Made by a program: the position numbers and the translations under genes | Part shown: piece by piece, positions 1 to 8,549 of the stretch | Layout of the letters: the number at the start of each line of letters is the position of its first letter | How positions within the stretch are numbered: the first letter of the stretch is position 1 | Source of the DNA: Achromobacter animicus | GTDB taxonomy: Bacteria; Pseudomonadota; Gammaproteobacteria; Burkholderiales; Burkholderiaceae_B | DNA: 64,000 nt | Assembly (NCBI RefSeq): GCF_902859585.1 | Contig: NZ_CADIJM010000001.1 | Span: 1-64,000 of the forward strand | Direction: 5' to 3' | Notes under the pieces: model-generated | Seen by the model: only the letters and a program-made list of their open reading frames with translations | Database searches by the model: none | What the model was told of the DNA's origin: nothing

Positions 1-223
1 GATATCAGTCTGATCTATCGTCGCAGCAGCAGGCTTGTGTCGCATCACCCCGTGTCACTGATTTCCAACCAGCAAACCATTCCTATTGACGACAGCGACC
101 ATATCAGGGTGTCAGACACCCGGGAATATAAAATTCGAGCCATGCCCCCGTGGTCGTGCCGCCGGGCTGCACAATAGCCGTCGAATCGGCGCCGCCGAAC
201 TCTCCCGCTGACGCAAAATCCAA
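1..223. other. Upstream intergenic region, no gene seen
   Basis: No convincing coding sequence is visible in the first 223 bases. The stretch carries one copy of the GGTGTCAGACACC palindrome at 108-120 and presumably the promoter of the LysR gene that follows. The ribosome binding site of that gene is weak. Confidence 0.5.
108..120. repeat. GGTGTCAGACACC palindromic repeat, copy 1
   Basis: The 13-base palindrome GGTGTCAGACACC is identical to two copies near 27 kb and nearly identical to a third there. It lies in an intergenic region ahead of a LysR gene. It looks like a small dispersed palindrome (REP-like); an operator role is possible but not shown. Confidence 0.7.
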
Positions 224-1144
224 ATGAATTTCAAAAGCCTTGAGGTCTTTTACTGGGTGGTCAACTTCAGCAGCTTCAACAAAGCTGCGGCAAAACTGCA
301 CACGACTCAGCCTGCAGTCTCACAACGAATTGCGGCGTTGGAGAAGGAACTGGGTATCAAGGCGCTGGACCGGACGTCTCGCGCGGTAAAGCTCACCGCG
401 AAGGGCCGCGTCCTGTATGGGTACGCCGAGCGTTTCATGGCGCTGCATTCGGAAATGATGATGAAGGTAGCTGAAGAGCAGGCGATCAGTGGAGTCATTC
501 GTCTTGGCGTTGCCGAAACCATCGTTCATACCTGGCTGGTGGAGTTCCTGGAGCAATGCCGCAAGCGCTATCCCAATGTGATTATCGATTTTGTCGTGGA
601 TATCACGCCCACCCTGCGCGAAAACTTGAAGTCGGGTGAGTTGGACATGGCCTTCCTGCTCGGGCCATTGAATGACGATGTGCTGATTGAAAAGCCGCTT
701 TGCAGCTACGAACTCAACTTTCTGTCGGCGCCTTCGCTGAAAGTGGGGAAAGAACCTTTGTCGAACAGCGAGGTAGCGCGACATCCTCTGATCACTTTTC
801 CCAAGCGGACCTACCCGTATACGTTTCTTCATCGGGAACTGACTACCCCCGAGCATGGCGCGCCTCGAATCTTTACCAACTGGTCCCTGTCCACCATCGT
901 TCGCATGGCAGAGGATGGCTATGGCGTATGCGTCGTCCCGCGGTTGGCGGTAGCGAAGGAAGTGGCGCAGGGGCGGTTGAAGGTTCGGCGGGCGCAGATG
1001 CAACTGCGTGATCTGTCCTTTGCCGTGGCTTATGCGCCAGGCAGTGACCAACAGACGAAAGAGGCGTTGTCCGAGCTTGCCGGCGAGATTGCGCGGGCTT
1101 CATCCGCTGGCAATCCGCGTGGGCGAAAAAAAGCCCGCCTCTAG
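224..1144 (+). CDS. LysR-family transcriptional regulator
   Basis: This 306-residue protein has the usual LysR length. The N-terminal winged helix-turn-helix covers about residues 1-60, with the typical pattern FNKAAAKLHTTQPAVSQRI followed by ELGIKALDRTSRAVKLTAKG. Residues from about 90 form the periplasmic-binding-like effector domain. It sits just upstream of, and in the same direction as, the dehydratase/RidA/MFS operon; a near-perfect inverted repeat in the gap (1238-1260) is a likely LysR target, so control of that operon is a reasonable inference. The inducer is unknown. The start matches the normal N-terminus of the family although the ribosome binding site is poor. Confidence 0.93.
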   Translation: MNFKSLEVFYWVVNFSSFNKAAAKLHTTQPAVSQRIAALEKELGIKALDRTSRAVKLTAKGRVLYGYAERFMALHSEMMMKVAEEQAISGVIRLGVAETIVHTWLVEFLEQCRKRYPNVIIDFVVDITPTLRENLKSGELDMAFLLGPLNDDVLIEKPLCSYELNFLSAPSLKVGKEPLSNSEVARHPLITFPKRTYPYTFLHRELTTPEHGAPRIFTNWSLSTIVRMAEDGYGVCVVPRLAVAKEVAQGRLKVRRAQMQLRDLSFAVAYAPGSDQQTKEALSELAGEIARASSAGNPRGRKKARL

Positions 1145-1237
1145 CAGTTCTTTCACCTCGTCAACGTATTAGTGGTTTCCCTGATAACTGCGGACTTCGT
1201 GCGCCCGCTGAGAGTGCACGCTCCTCGGAAAACTGCG

Positions 1238-1276
1238 ATCAATAAGACAGCCTTATTGATTTCTATCCAAAGATAG
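1238..1276. promoter_or_regulatory. Inverted repeats, candidate LysR operator
   Basis: ATCAATAAG at 1238-1246 and CTTATTGAT at 1252-1260 are perfect 9-base arms separated by five bases. Three bases further on, CTATC (1263-1267) and GATAG (1272-1276) form a second inverted repeat with a four-base spacer. The first contains the T-N11-A geometry expected for LysR proteins. Position between the LysR gene and the dehydratase operon suggests a regulatory site; the identity of the binding protein is inferred. Confidence 0.6.
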
Positions 1277-1306
1277 GATTGGTTGTTATGAAACGACCGG
1301 GATGTA

Positions 1307-2341
1307 ATGGGTGCGCAAAATCCCATTCAGCCAGGAGCAGCCTTGAATACCGCAGATCCCACATCCGCCTTTGCCATCACGCTTGGTGACGTGCAGCAGG
1401 CACACGAACGCATTCGTTCCCACATCGTGCGTACCCCTTTGCTGGAGAGCGCATCGCTCAATGCATTGACGGGGGCGCGGGTGTTGGTCAAAGCCGAATC
1501 CTTGCAAAACGCCGGGGCCTTCAAGTTCCGGGGGGCCGTCAACCGGTTGTTGCAACTGTCCGACGCAGAAAAGCGAGCAGGCGTGGTGGCGTTTTCATCC
1601 GGCAACCACGCGCTGGCCACGTCGTTGGTGGCTCGCACGTTAGGCATTTCGGCGTCGATCATCATGCCGGCCGACGCGCCCCGGGCCAAGATTGAAGGCG
1701 CACGCGCGAACGGTGCGGAGGTGGTGCTGTACGACCGCCAGAAGGACGACCGCGAAGCGATTGGCGCGGAAATCGCTGGCAGGACCGGCGCCGTGATCGT
1801 TCCGCCCTATGACGACCCGCACATCATGGCCGGACAGGGCACCGTCGGCCTGGAAATCGTTGAGCAGGCCCGCGACATGGGCGCGCCGCTGGATATCGTG
1901 ATTGCGGCGTCCAGCGGCGGCGGTCTGGTCGCTGGCGTGGCGACGGCCGTGAAGTCGCTGTCGCCCGAAACGGCGGTGTATGCCGGTGAGCCAGCGGGCT
2001 TTGACGAACTGGCGCGATCGCTGGCATCCGGCCAGCCTGAAAGCAATGCGCCCGGCGCCAAGTCAATCTGCGACGCGCTGCAGGTGGTGAAGCCGGGCAA
2101 GCTGACCTTTCCGATCAACCTGGATCTGCTTTCCGGCAGCCTTGTCGTCACCGACGACGAGGTCAGGCGTGCAATGAAAGCCGCGTATCAACACCTGCGT
2201 CTGGTGGTGGAGCCGGGCGGCGCCGTGCCGCTTGCCGCCGTGCTCGCGGGAAAAATTGACGTTGCGGGCAAGACCGTTGTCGTCGTACTGAGCGGCGGCA
2301 ACGTCGATACCCCTGTTTTCATCGAGGCCTTGAACGCCTGA
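1307..2341 (+). CDS. PLP-dependent threonine/serine dehydratase-like enzyme
   Basis: The protein belongs to fold type II PLP enzymes (threonine/serine dehydratase, racemase and hydroxyaspartate dehydratase group). The PLP lysine lies in the FKFRGAVNR motif at about residues 73-81, SSGNHA follows at about 97, and a glycine-rich SSGGGLVAG phosphate-binding loop at about 204. There is no C-terminal regulatory ACT domain, as in catabolic enzymes. It is six bases before the D-glutamate cyclase-like gene and in one operon with a RidA protein, which deals with the enamine/imine products of such dehydratases. The substrate could be serine, threonine or a hydroxyaspartate; the sequence does not decide. 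ATG 1307 has a weak ribosome site; TTG 1343 with AGGAG five bases upstream is a good alternative start. Confidence 0.88.
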   Translation: MGAQNPIQPGAALNTADPTSAFAITLGDVQQAHERIRSHIVRTPLLESASLNALTGARVLVKAESLQNAGAFKFRGAVNRLLQLSDAEKRAGVVAFSSGNHALATSLVARTLGISASIIMPADAPRAKIEGARANGAEVVLYDRQKDDREAIGAEIAGRTGAVIVPPYDDPHIMAGQGTVGLEIVEQARDMGAPLDIVIAASSGGGLVAGVATAVKSLSPETAVYAGEPAGFDELARSLASGQPESNAPGAKSICDALQVVKPGKLTFPINLDLLSGSLVVTDDEVRRAMKAAYQHLRLVVEPGGAVPLAAVLAGKIDVAGKTVVVVLSGGNVDTPVFIEALNA

Positions 2342-2347
2342 CCTATC

Positions 2348-3415
2348 ATGCTGAATTCTGAATCCAAGACATATCACCGCGTTGCACGCACCATCGACGA
2401 CTTCATGCGCGTCGACTACACCGGCGTGGGACTGATCGGCAATCTCTACGAGGCGCTGCAGACGCGACAGCCTGGATATGCGTGCATGGGCGCTGCCGAG
2501 CGGTTGCAGCAGGCCACCCAGGAAAGCGCCGGACCGATCCTGATCGCGACAGGTTTTCCGGAAGGCGGCGGTGCGCCCGAAACCGATGGCCCGATCGGTG
2601 CCGCGCTGATGGCCCGGGCCTTTTTCCTGGGGTTGCGTCGCGAGACCGTCATCGTCATCGACGAAGACTGGGAGGAGATGATGATCGCCACCTGCCGCGG
2701 CGCGGGCCTGGCGCCGATGCCGTTCCCGGAAGATGGCGTCATCAAGCCCTTCGATTTCTTGCGGCCGGTGTATATCAAGACGGTCCCCAAGGACGATCGC
2801 GGCGCACACGCAGTTTGCGACGCGCTGGTGACAATAACGCGTCCCTGCGCCGCGATCGCAATCGAACGGCCCGGGAAGAACGCCAAGGGCCTGTACCACG
2901 GGTTGGGCGGTCGCCCGCTGGACGGGCTGGTCGCCAATCTGGACTATTTGTTCGAGAAAATCCAGGCGGCAAAGATCCCGTTCATCGGCATCGGTGACGG
3001 CGGCAACGAGCTAGGCATGGGCGTGATTGCCGAGGACTTACCACGGTTTTCACCCAAGGCTGCGGATACCGGCACACCGGGACGCGGCGGCGTCGCCGCT
3101 GTCACGGCTGCCGACTGGCTGGTGGTGTCGAACATCTCCAATTTTGGTGCAACGGGCGTGGTGGCGGCGCTTGCTGCCTTGCTGGAGAACCCGGTGGTGT
3201 TCCACGAGCCCGAACTGGAAATCCGCAGCACCGAGCTGTGCGTCGCCAGCGGCGGCGTGGATGGGATGTTCATGGCCCCGGAGCCAGCGCATGACGGCAT
3301 TGCCATGCAGGAGTACGCAGGGATGGTTCGCGCACTGCGTGGCAGTGTGATGCGTGCGCTGGGTCACTCGATCAACTGGCAGGGGCATCAGGGCGACTGG
3401 AGGCAACTGAAATGA
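2348..3415 (+). CDS. D-glutamate cyclase-like protein (DUF4392)
   Basis: The 355-residue protein matches the DUF4392/D-glutamate cyclase family, known from the C-terminal part of mitochondrial DGLUCY, which converts D-glutamate to 5-oxo-D-proline. Visible family marks are ATGFPEGGGAPETDGPIGA at about residues 58-76, the acidic IDEDWEEMM segment, IERPGKN near 178 and GIGDGGNELGMG near 216. It is sandwiched between the dehydratase (six-base gap) and the RidA gene (ATGA overlap of four bases), so the three are probably translationally coupled. In this context it may act on an amino acid or a breakdown product of the dehydratase substrate; D-glutamate itself is not proven. Confidence 0.82.
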   Translation: MLNSESKTYHRVARTIDDFMRVDYTGVGLIGNLYEALQTRQPGYACMGAAERLQQATQESAGPILIATGFPEGGGAPETDGPIGAALMARAFFLGLRRETVIVIDEDWEEMMIATCRGAGLAPMPFPEDGVIKPFDFLRPVYIKTVPKDDRGAHAVCDALVTITRPCAAIAIERPGKNAKGLYHGLGGRPLDGLVANLDYLFEKIQAAKIPFIGIGDGGNELGMGVIAEDLPRFSPKAADTGTPGRGGVAAVTAADWLVVSNISNFGATGVVAALAALLENPVVFHEPELEIRSTELCVASGGVDGMFMAPEPAHDGIAMQEYAGMVRALRGSVMRALGHSINWQGHQGDWRQLK

Positions 3416-3885
3416 GCGCAACCACCATCTCCGGTCGGCTGGCCGAACTGGGACTTGCATTGCCAACGGTCAATCCGCCGCGCGGCAGTTACGTTCCGGC
3501 CGTGCGCGCCGGAGACTTGCTGTTCGTCGCGGGACAGGCGCCGCGGCGCAACGGCGTGCTGGAGTTCTCGGGCCGCGTGGGGCGCGATCTAAGCGTCGAG
3601 CAAGGCCGCGATGCCGCGGCCCTGTGCGCGCTCAACGTGCTCGGCCATCTGGCTCAGGCCTGCGGGGACGATCTGGCGCGCGTCGCCGGCTCGGTGCGGC
3701 TGGCCGGTGTGGTCAATTGCGCCGAGGACTTTGATGCCCATTCAAAGGTCCTGGACGGCGCATCGGACTTGCTGACCGCTGTGCTGGGCGAACGCGGCCT
3801 TCATGCGCGCATCGCCACCGGCGCTTCATCGCTGCCGTCGGCCATGGCGGTGGAAGTCGAAGCCATCTTCCAACTCAAACCATAA
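3412..3885 (+). CDS. RidA/YjgF family enamine/imine deaminase
   Basis: This 157-residue protein has the RidA layout: LLFVAGQAPRRNGVLEFSGRVGRDLSVEQGRDAA, ALNVLGHLAQACGDDL, and VAGSVRLAGVVNCAEDF. It appears to be the longer RidA subgroup with a C-terminal ATGASSLPSAMAVEVEAIF, where other members carry an arginine in the equivalent strand. RidA proteins hydrolyse reactive 2-aminoacrylate-type intermediates released by PLP enzymes in the cytosol. Its ATG overlaps the stop of the upstream gene, which ties it to the dehydratase operon and supports a detoxifying or pathway role there. Confidence 0.88.
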   Translation: MSATTISGRLAELGLALPTVNPPRGSYVPAVRAGDLLFVAGQAPRRNGVLEFSGRVGRDLSVEQGRDAAALCALNVLGHLAQACGDDLARVAGSVRLAGVVNCAEDFDAHSKVLDGASDLLTAVLGERGLHARIATGASSLPSAMAVEVEAIFQLKP

Positions 3886-3928
3886 GTCGGGGCGGGGCGT
3901 CCGCCTGACATCCGCAAGGGGAAAATTC

Positions 3929-5248
3929 GTGCAAGCAACTCTGACTCAGCCCGCCTACGCGGGAAATGCGCCGGACCGGAATGCCGTCTACCGCAAGGTG
4001 GCGCTGCACATCATGCCGTTTCTCATGTTGTGCTACGTGGCGGCGTATCTGGACCGCATCAATATCGGCTTTGCCAAGCTGCATATGCTGAACGACCTGG
4101 GCTTCAGCGATGCCGTTTATGGCTTGGGCGCGGGACTGTTCTTTATCGGGTACCTGATCTTCGAGGTGCCCAGCAATCTGCTGATGATGCGCATCGGCGC
4201 CAAGCGGACGATTTCCCGCATCATGATTCTGTGGGGCATCATTTCGGCCTGCTTTGCCTTTGTCGAGACGCCGACGCAGTTCTACGTGTTGCGCTTTCTG
4301 CTGGGCGCGGCCGAGGCCGGCTTCTATCCTGGCGTGATCCTGTATCTGACCTATTGGTTTCCGGCAAACAAGCGCGCGAAGATGGTGGCGCTCTTTGTGG
4401 GGGCGGTACCGTTGTCAGGCATGATCGGCGCGCCGCTTTCTGGCGCCATCATCGAATGGGGCCACGGAGCGCACTCGTTGGCTGGCTGGCAATGGATGTT
4501 CCTTATCGAAGCCGTGCCGTCGCTGATCCTCGGCCTGCTGTGCCTGAAGTATCTGGCCGACAGTCCCGCGGTTGCCCCGTGGCTCACGCAGGGCGAGCGC
4601 GAGTTGGTGGAAGGCGAACTCCACGCCGAGCGCGAGCTCACCCGCCACGACAAGTCCACCGTGTCGCTCGCGGCCACGCTGAAAGACCGGCGGGTGTGGA
4701 AGATGACCAGCATCTGCTTCTGCTCGGCCATCTGCTCTTACGGCGTGTCGTTCTGGCTACCCACGCTTGTGCAGCAGCTGAACGTGGGGGACGTCATGCA
4801 CGTGGGTCTTTACACCGCAGTGCCGTTCACCGCGGCTTTCGTGGTGATGTATCTGATCGGCCGCAGTTCTGATCGCATGCGCGAGCGCCGCTGGCATCTG
4901 GTCGGACCGTTCACCTGCGTGTGCGTCGGCTTGATTGGCAGTGTCTGGTTCCATGGGTCGATGGGGCTGGCGCTTCTGTCGCTGACGATCGCCGCGGTTG
5001 GCGCCTACAGCACGACGTCCATGCTGTTCACGATTCCCGGATTGTTTCTTTCGGGCGTCGGCATGGCAGCGGGCGTGGCACTGATCAACTGCTTCGGAGG
5101 ACTGGGCGGATTTGTCAGCCCGTATGTCGTCGGTGTCGTCAAGGATGTCACAGGCAGCACCGATAATGGCGTGATATTCATCGCCTGCGTGGCAATGATC
5201 GGTGCGGCTCTTACGTTGACGCTGCCCAAGAAGCTGGTGAATCGTTGA
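3929..5248 (+). CDS. MFS transporter, anion:cation symporter type
   Basis: A twelve-helix major facilitator of about 439 residues. The N-terminal helix and loop read LDRINIGFAKL, the hallmark of the ACS family (tartrate, hexuronate, phthalate and related carboxylate uptake), and the helix 2-3 region has FEVPSNLLMMRIGAKR. An upstream in-frame ATG at 3803 exists, but it lies inside the RidA gene and would add an unnatural arginine-rich tail; GTG 3929 follows AAGGGG by a proper distance and is preferred. The gene follows RidA after 43 bases and probably imports the carboxylate or hydroxy-amino acid that this operon degrades. Confidence 0.9.
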   Translation: MQATLTQPAYAGNAPDRNAVYRKVALHIMPFLMLCYVAAYLDRINIGFAKLHMLNDLGFSDAVYGLGAGLFFIGYLIFEVPSNLLMMRIGAKRTISRIMILWGIISACFAFVETPTQFYVLRFLLGAAEAGFYPGVILYLTYWFPANKRAKMVALFVGAVPLSGMIGAPLSGAIIEWGHGAHSLAGWQWMFLIEAVPSLILGLLCLKYLADSPAVAPWLTQGERELVEGELHAERELTRHDKSTVSLAATLKDRRVWKMTSICFCSAICSYGVSFWLPTLVQQLNVGDVMHVGLYTAVPFTAAFVVMYLIGRSSDRMRERRWHLVGPFTCVCVGLIGSVWFHGSMGLALLSLTIAAVGAYSTTSMLFTIPGLFLSGVGMAAGVALINCFGGLGGFVSPYVVGVVKDVTGSTDNGVIFIACVAMIGAALTLTLPKKLVNR

Positions 5249-5253
5249 GCCGA

Positions 5254-5290
5254 TGCGTTGGCCGCTCAGGCGTCGCCTGCGGCCAACGCA
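5254..5290. terminator. Inverted repeat between convergent genes
   Basis: TGCGTTGGCCGC at 5254-5265 and GCGGCCAACGCA at 5279-5290 are perfect 12-base arms; the 13-base loop can itself pair (AGGCG/CGCCT). The hairpin overlaps the last codons of the leftward kinase gene and follows the MFS stop, so it may end both transcripts, although there is no T-run. Confidence 0.5.
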
Positions 5291-6645
5291 TCAAACAGGC
5301 GATCCCCGCCCATTTGCCCGCCCTTGAGCATCAGCTCAATGCCGTCGATCACAGGGTCGTCGCTGCGTGCAACGCTGACCGTCACCCCCGGCGCCAGCAC
5401 GCAGCGAAACGCCAGTCCCCACAATCCCAAGGCAAGCGTCGCCTGGCTGGAAGTGTCTCCACCTGCGATGCCGATGCGATTCAGCCGTTGACCGGCTGTT
5501 GCGCTGGCGCGCACGATGTCCGCGGCGAGGCTGGCGGTGGCGCGGGCTGTTGCGGCGGTCTGGTCTGCGCTGACCGTGCCGACAGGCCTGTCGGTATGCA
5601 CCAGGACGTTGCGGCCTTCGGCCAATGTCACGGCGGCCAACGCAACCTGTTGCGCGGCATAGCCGGCATCAGCCAGCAGACGCGCGACTTGCAGCGGTTG
5701 GCGCGTATAGCTTTCGGAAGCGGCGATCTGCCGGGCGGTGACAGGCGACAGGCTGCCCGCGACAACCAGCACCGGGCCGTCCGACGGGCCGAGTGGGGCA
5801 GCCTGCGTAGCGGGGGCTTGTCCGGTGGGCCGGGCGCGAGCCAGAGCTTGCTGCACGCTGCTCGGGCCGACAGCCACCAGCGGGGCGCGGGCTGCGGCGC
5901 GTTGGATCAGGCGGCCGATCGCGGCGAGCTGCGATTCGTCCACCAGATCCAGCAGCAGCGGTCCGTCCGCACTCTCCGTGACCTGTTCGATCCACGCATC
6001 GAGCGAGGCTAAGTCGGTACCGGAACTCACTGCGGAGTCCGTACCCGTGTTCACTGCCAAGTTCGCACTCGGGGGATAAGCAACATGCGGCACCGACCGC
6101 ACGCCCTCCAACCCCTGCGCTTCCAAATGCCGCCGCAAATCTGCCTCGTGCATCGGCGTGACAGGATGCACGCTCATCACGGGATGGCGATCAATGCGAT
6201 GAATCTCGGGCGCAGACCCCGCGCGTGCAAAGAGGTTTCCGAAGCTGCAGTACCGGCCAATGCTGGGCTGCCCGCCAACGATCGGCACGATGGGATTCGC
6301 AAAATGCCGGCGCAGCTCCCGCACCGCCACGCCGATGCTGCCGACGTGTGGCGCGCTGTCGAAGGTGGAACAGCACTTGTAATGCAGCACGCGCGCGCCG
6401 GTGCTGGCCATGAACGCGCCAACCGCGCGCAGTTCCTCGACCATCTCCGCCGGCGCCATCCCACGCGCGGCGCCGGCGATGCCGATGGCGTCCAATGGCC
6501 CGGCCCGTTCCAGTTGCGCAGAAGAAGGCACGCCCAAAAACAGCAGGCTGCGCAGGCCCGCCCGCGCGACCTCGGCGAGCGTGTCAGTGGCGCCGGTGAA
6601 GTCGTCGCCATACCAGCACACCTGCGGCGCGGTGCCGCCAATCAT
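5266..6645 (-). CDS. Four-carbon acid sugar kinase family protein (DUF1537), OiaK-like
   Basis: The 459-residue protein has the two-domain DUF1537 structure. The N-terminal domain begins with CWYGDDFTGATDTLAE, carrying the Asp pair that binds substrate, and the C-terminal nucleotide domain has GGDTSSQATLALG and ends with the family signature LKGGQMGGDRLF. Characterised members phosphorylate threonate, erythronate, 3-oxo-tetronate or 3-oxo-isoapionate with ATP. The neighbour is a RuBisCO-like protein rather than PdxA2, which favours the oxo-isoapionate type (OiaK) over the threonate type (DtnK/LtnK). Its start overlaps the stop of the RuBisCO-like gene by four bases (ATGA), so the two are coupled. 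The exact substrate is inferred from context. Confidence 0.85.
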   Translation of the reverse strand: MIGGTAPQVCWYGDDFTGATDTLAEVARAGLRSLLFLGVPSSAQLERAGPLDAIGIAGAARGMAPAEMVEELRAVGAFMASTGARVLHYKCCSTFDSAPHVGSIGVAVRELRRHFANPIVPIVGGQPSIGRYCSFGNLFARAGSAPEIHRIDRHPVMSVHPVTPMHEADLRRHLEAQGLEGVRSVPHVAYPPSANLAVNTGTDSAVSSGTDLASLDAWIEQVTESADGPLLLDLVDESQLAAIGRLIQRAAARAPLVAVGPSSVQQALARARPTGQAPATQAAPLGPSDGPVLVVAGSLSPVTARQIAASESYTRQPLQVARLLADAGYAAQQVALAAVTLAEGRNVLVHTDRPVGTVSADQTAATARATASLAADIVRASATAGQRLNRIGIAGGDTSSQATLALGLWGLAFRCVLAPGVTVSVARSDDPVIDGIELMLKGGQMGGDRLFDALAAGDA

Positions 6646-7919
6646 GCGCGGCTTCCAAAAAATTCCAGCGCGCGCTGCAACTCAGGCGCGTTGCGGGCGT
6701 AGTCTTCCAGCCGCTGGTTGTCGCGCACGGCGTGCCACGCCTGACGAATGCTTTGCACCCCAGCCGCCGGGCCATCCGGATGCGCAAGAATGCCCCCGCC
6801 CGACATGAACAGCAGGTCGTCGCTGCGCACGGCCGCCCACGTGGCGGGCACCGTGCCGGCCCACTGACCCGACGAGAAAGCAGGCATGACGGCGTCGTCG
6901 ATTCCCGGTGTCAACGACGCCAGGCAATCGCGCGCCGAGTCCACGACTTCGCTGTCCTCCTGCGAGAATTTCCCTTGCAACCCATGCACATGCATATGGT
7001 CCACGCCCGCCAGCCGCCACAGCGTCTGATACGCCTGAAATCCCATGCCCAGCAGCGGATGGCGAGACAGCGCGCCGAACCCATTGCGATGGCCATGCAA
7101 CGCCAGCGGCGTGCTGCGGCGCAGGGTCTGGATGGCGGAGTAGCCGCACCAGTTCAGGCTGGCCATGACGCAAGTGCCGCCTTCGCGTTCGATCAGCTCG
7201 GCGTGGCGGCGCATGGCATCGGTTTCGTCGGTGATGTTGAACGCGACCATCACGTTGCGGCCGGTGCGTTCGCGGTGCGCGCGCACCACGGCCATTACGG
7301 CGGCGACGCGCTGGGCGAGCGGGGCGTGGGCCGGGTTGGCGCACACCTCGTCGTCCTTGATGAAGTCCACGCCGGCCGCGCAAAGCTGCGCCACCAGGTG
7401 CGCAGTCTGCTCGGGCGAGAGGCCGACGTTGGGCTTGATGATGGTGCCGACCAGCGGACCCTTGTCCACGCCGGTCAACGCGCGCGTGCCGGCGATGCCG
7501 ACCTGGGGCAGGTCGAATTGCGCACGGTAGTTGGCGGGCAGCTCCATGCTTTCGAGCCGCAGGCCGGTGACTTCGCCCAGGTCGTACAGATTGCCGCCGA
7601 CCGTGGCGGCCAGCGTGGGCAGGTTGGCGCCCACGTTGGCGACCGGAAACGCGATGCGAAGCCGTGCGCGCTGGAATTTGCCGGGCATGCCACCCGGCTG
7701 TCGCGCGAGATACGCATTGGGCAGGCTGGGCGTGTCGACCGTTTCCAGCGTTTCGATGGATTCGATGCGGGCGCGGGCGCGGGCGCGCAGCTCGTCCGTT
7801 TCGCCCTGCACGCGCGTGAAGGTGCCGCAGGACTGCTCGCCGGCCATGACCTCCGCAACCTTGGCGGGGTCGACGGGGGTCTCAATCAGGTAGGTGGCGG
7901 TAAACGATTGGGAATTCAT
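6642..7919 (-). CDS. RuBisCO-like protein (type IV), sugar-acid phosphate decarboxylase-like
   Basis: The 425-residue protein is a RuBisCO large-subunit homologue. The carbamate/metal motif is kept as FIKDDE with K188, D190 and E191, the loop lysine is HGLQGKF with K317, a histidine-rich HGHRNG stretch lies at 275-280 and the phosphate loop SGGGI at 373-377. The first active-site motif is TIIKPN (K162), where true RuBisCO has KPK, so the second lysine is asparagine. This fits a RuBisCO-like protein, not CO2 fixation. Next to a DUF1537 kinase it resembles OiaC/OiaX, which act on 3-oxo-isoapionate 4-phosphate. Which of these reactions it performs cannot be read from the sequence. It lies in an operon with TRAP uptake genes and a VOC protein. 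Confidence 0.85.
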   Translation of the reverse strand: MNSQSFTATYLIETPVDPAKVAEVMAGEQSCGTFTRVQGETDELRARARARIESIETLETVDTPSLPNAYLARQPGGMPGKFQRARLRIAFPVANVGANLPTLAATVGGNLYDLGEVTGLRLESMELPANYRAQFDLPQVGIAGTRALTGVDKGPLVGTIIKPNVGLSPEQTAHLVAQLCAAGVDFIKDDEVCANPAHAPLAQRVAAVMAVVRAHRERTGRNVMVAFNITDETDAMRRHAELIEREGGTCVMASLNWCGYSAIQTLRRSTPLALHGHRNGFGALSRHPLLGMGFQAYQTLWRLAGVDHMHVHGLQGKFSQEDSEVVDSARDCLASLTPGIDDAVMPAFSSGQWAGTVPATWAAVRSDDLLFMSGGGILAHPDGPAAGVQSIRQAWHAVRDNQRLEDYARNAPELQRALEFFGSRA

Positions 7920-7943
7920 GGTGGCGTGTGCGGCAGGGGTGTA

Positions 7944-8483
7944 TCAGAGGCGGCTCAGGTCGGGGAATGCGCGGACGGGGTCCTTGCCGTCCCAGTTCAC
8001 CGAGCTTTCGCGGATCAGGTCGAAGAGGCGGCCTTTGGGGCCGGCCACTTCGGAGAGCTCGATGACGGTGCCGGGGTGGTATTCGGTGTCAAAGTAAATG
8101 AAGCGGCCTTTCTCGCCGACTTCACCGCTCATCTTGGGCTTGAAGCCTTGCGCCAACAGGCGTTCCAGGTCAGCGTCGTAGCTTTCGGTCCAGTAGGCGA
8201 CGTGCTGAAGGCCGGTGCGGCCGGCTTGCAGGAAGTCGCGGTACATGGAGGGCACGTCGTTGCGGGTCTGGATCAGTTCGACCTGCACATAGCCGGAATT
8301 GGCCAGGGCAACGGAGTTGTGCGGTTCATAGCCCTTGCCGTCGTATTGGTAATTGACGATGGGCACGCGCGGGTTGTAGTACCAGGGTCCCACGCCGAGC
8401 TTGGTGCTCCAGTAGTCCATGGCGGCTTCGATGTCGTGCACGACATAACCGAGTTGGCGGATCTCGCCCAGGAAACGACTCAT
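7944..8483 (-). CDS. VOC (glyoxalase/bleomycin resistance) family protein
   Basis: A 179-residue vicinal-oxygen-chelate protein with two beta-alpha-beta-beta-beta modules. Possible metal ligands are H in GYVVHDIEAAMDYW, E in VQVELIQ, H in GLQHVAYW and E in TVIELSE, the arrangement seen in epimerases such as methylmalonyl-CoA epimerase. It lies 24 bases ahead of the RuBisCO-like gene and 66 bases after the fused TRAP permease. A role as an isomerase or epimerase of the imported sugar acid, or a ring-opening lyase, is plausible but inferred from the operon only. Confidence 0.85.
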   Translation of the reverse strand: MSRFLGEIRQLGYVVHDIEAAMDYWSTKLGVGPWYYNPRVPIVNYQYDGKGYEPHNSVALANSGYVQVELIQTRNDVPSMYRDFLQAGRTGLQHVAYWTESYDADLERLLAQGFKPKMSGEVGEKGRFIYFDTEYHPGTVIELSEVAGPKGRLFDLIRESSVNWDGKDPVRAFPDLSRL

Positions 8484-8549
8484 GTTGGATCTTTATAAAA
8501 GGGTGGCTGAGAGACGGGAAGGGCGCGGCCCGCAAGGGGCCGCGCTGCG

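Noticed and set aside
6732-8498. A 588-residue open frame antisense to the RuBisCO-like and VOC genes
   Set aside because: It crosses two well-supported genes and has the amino acid composition of a shadow frame.
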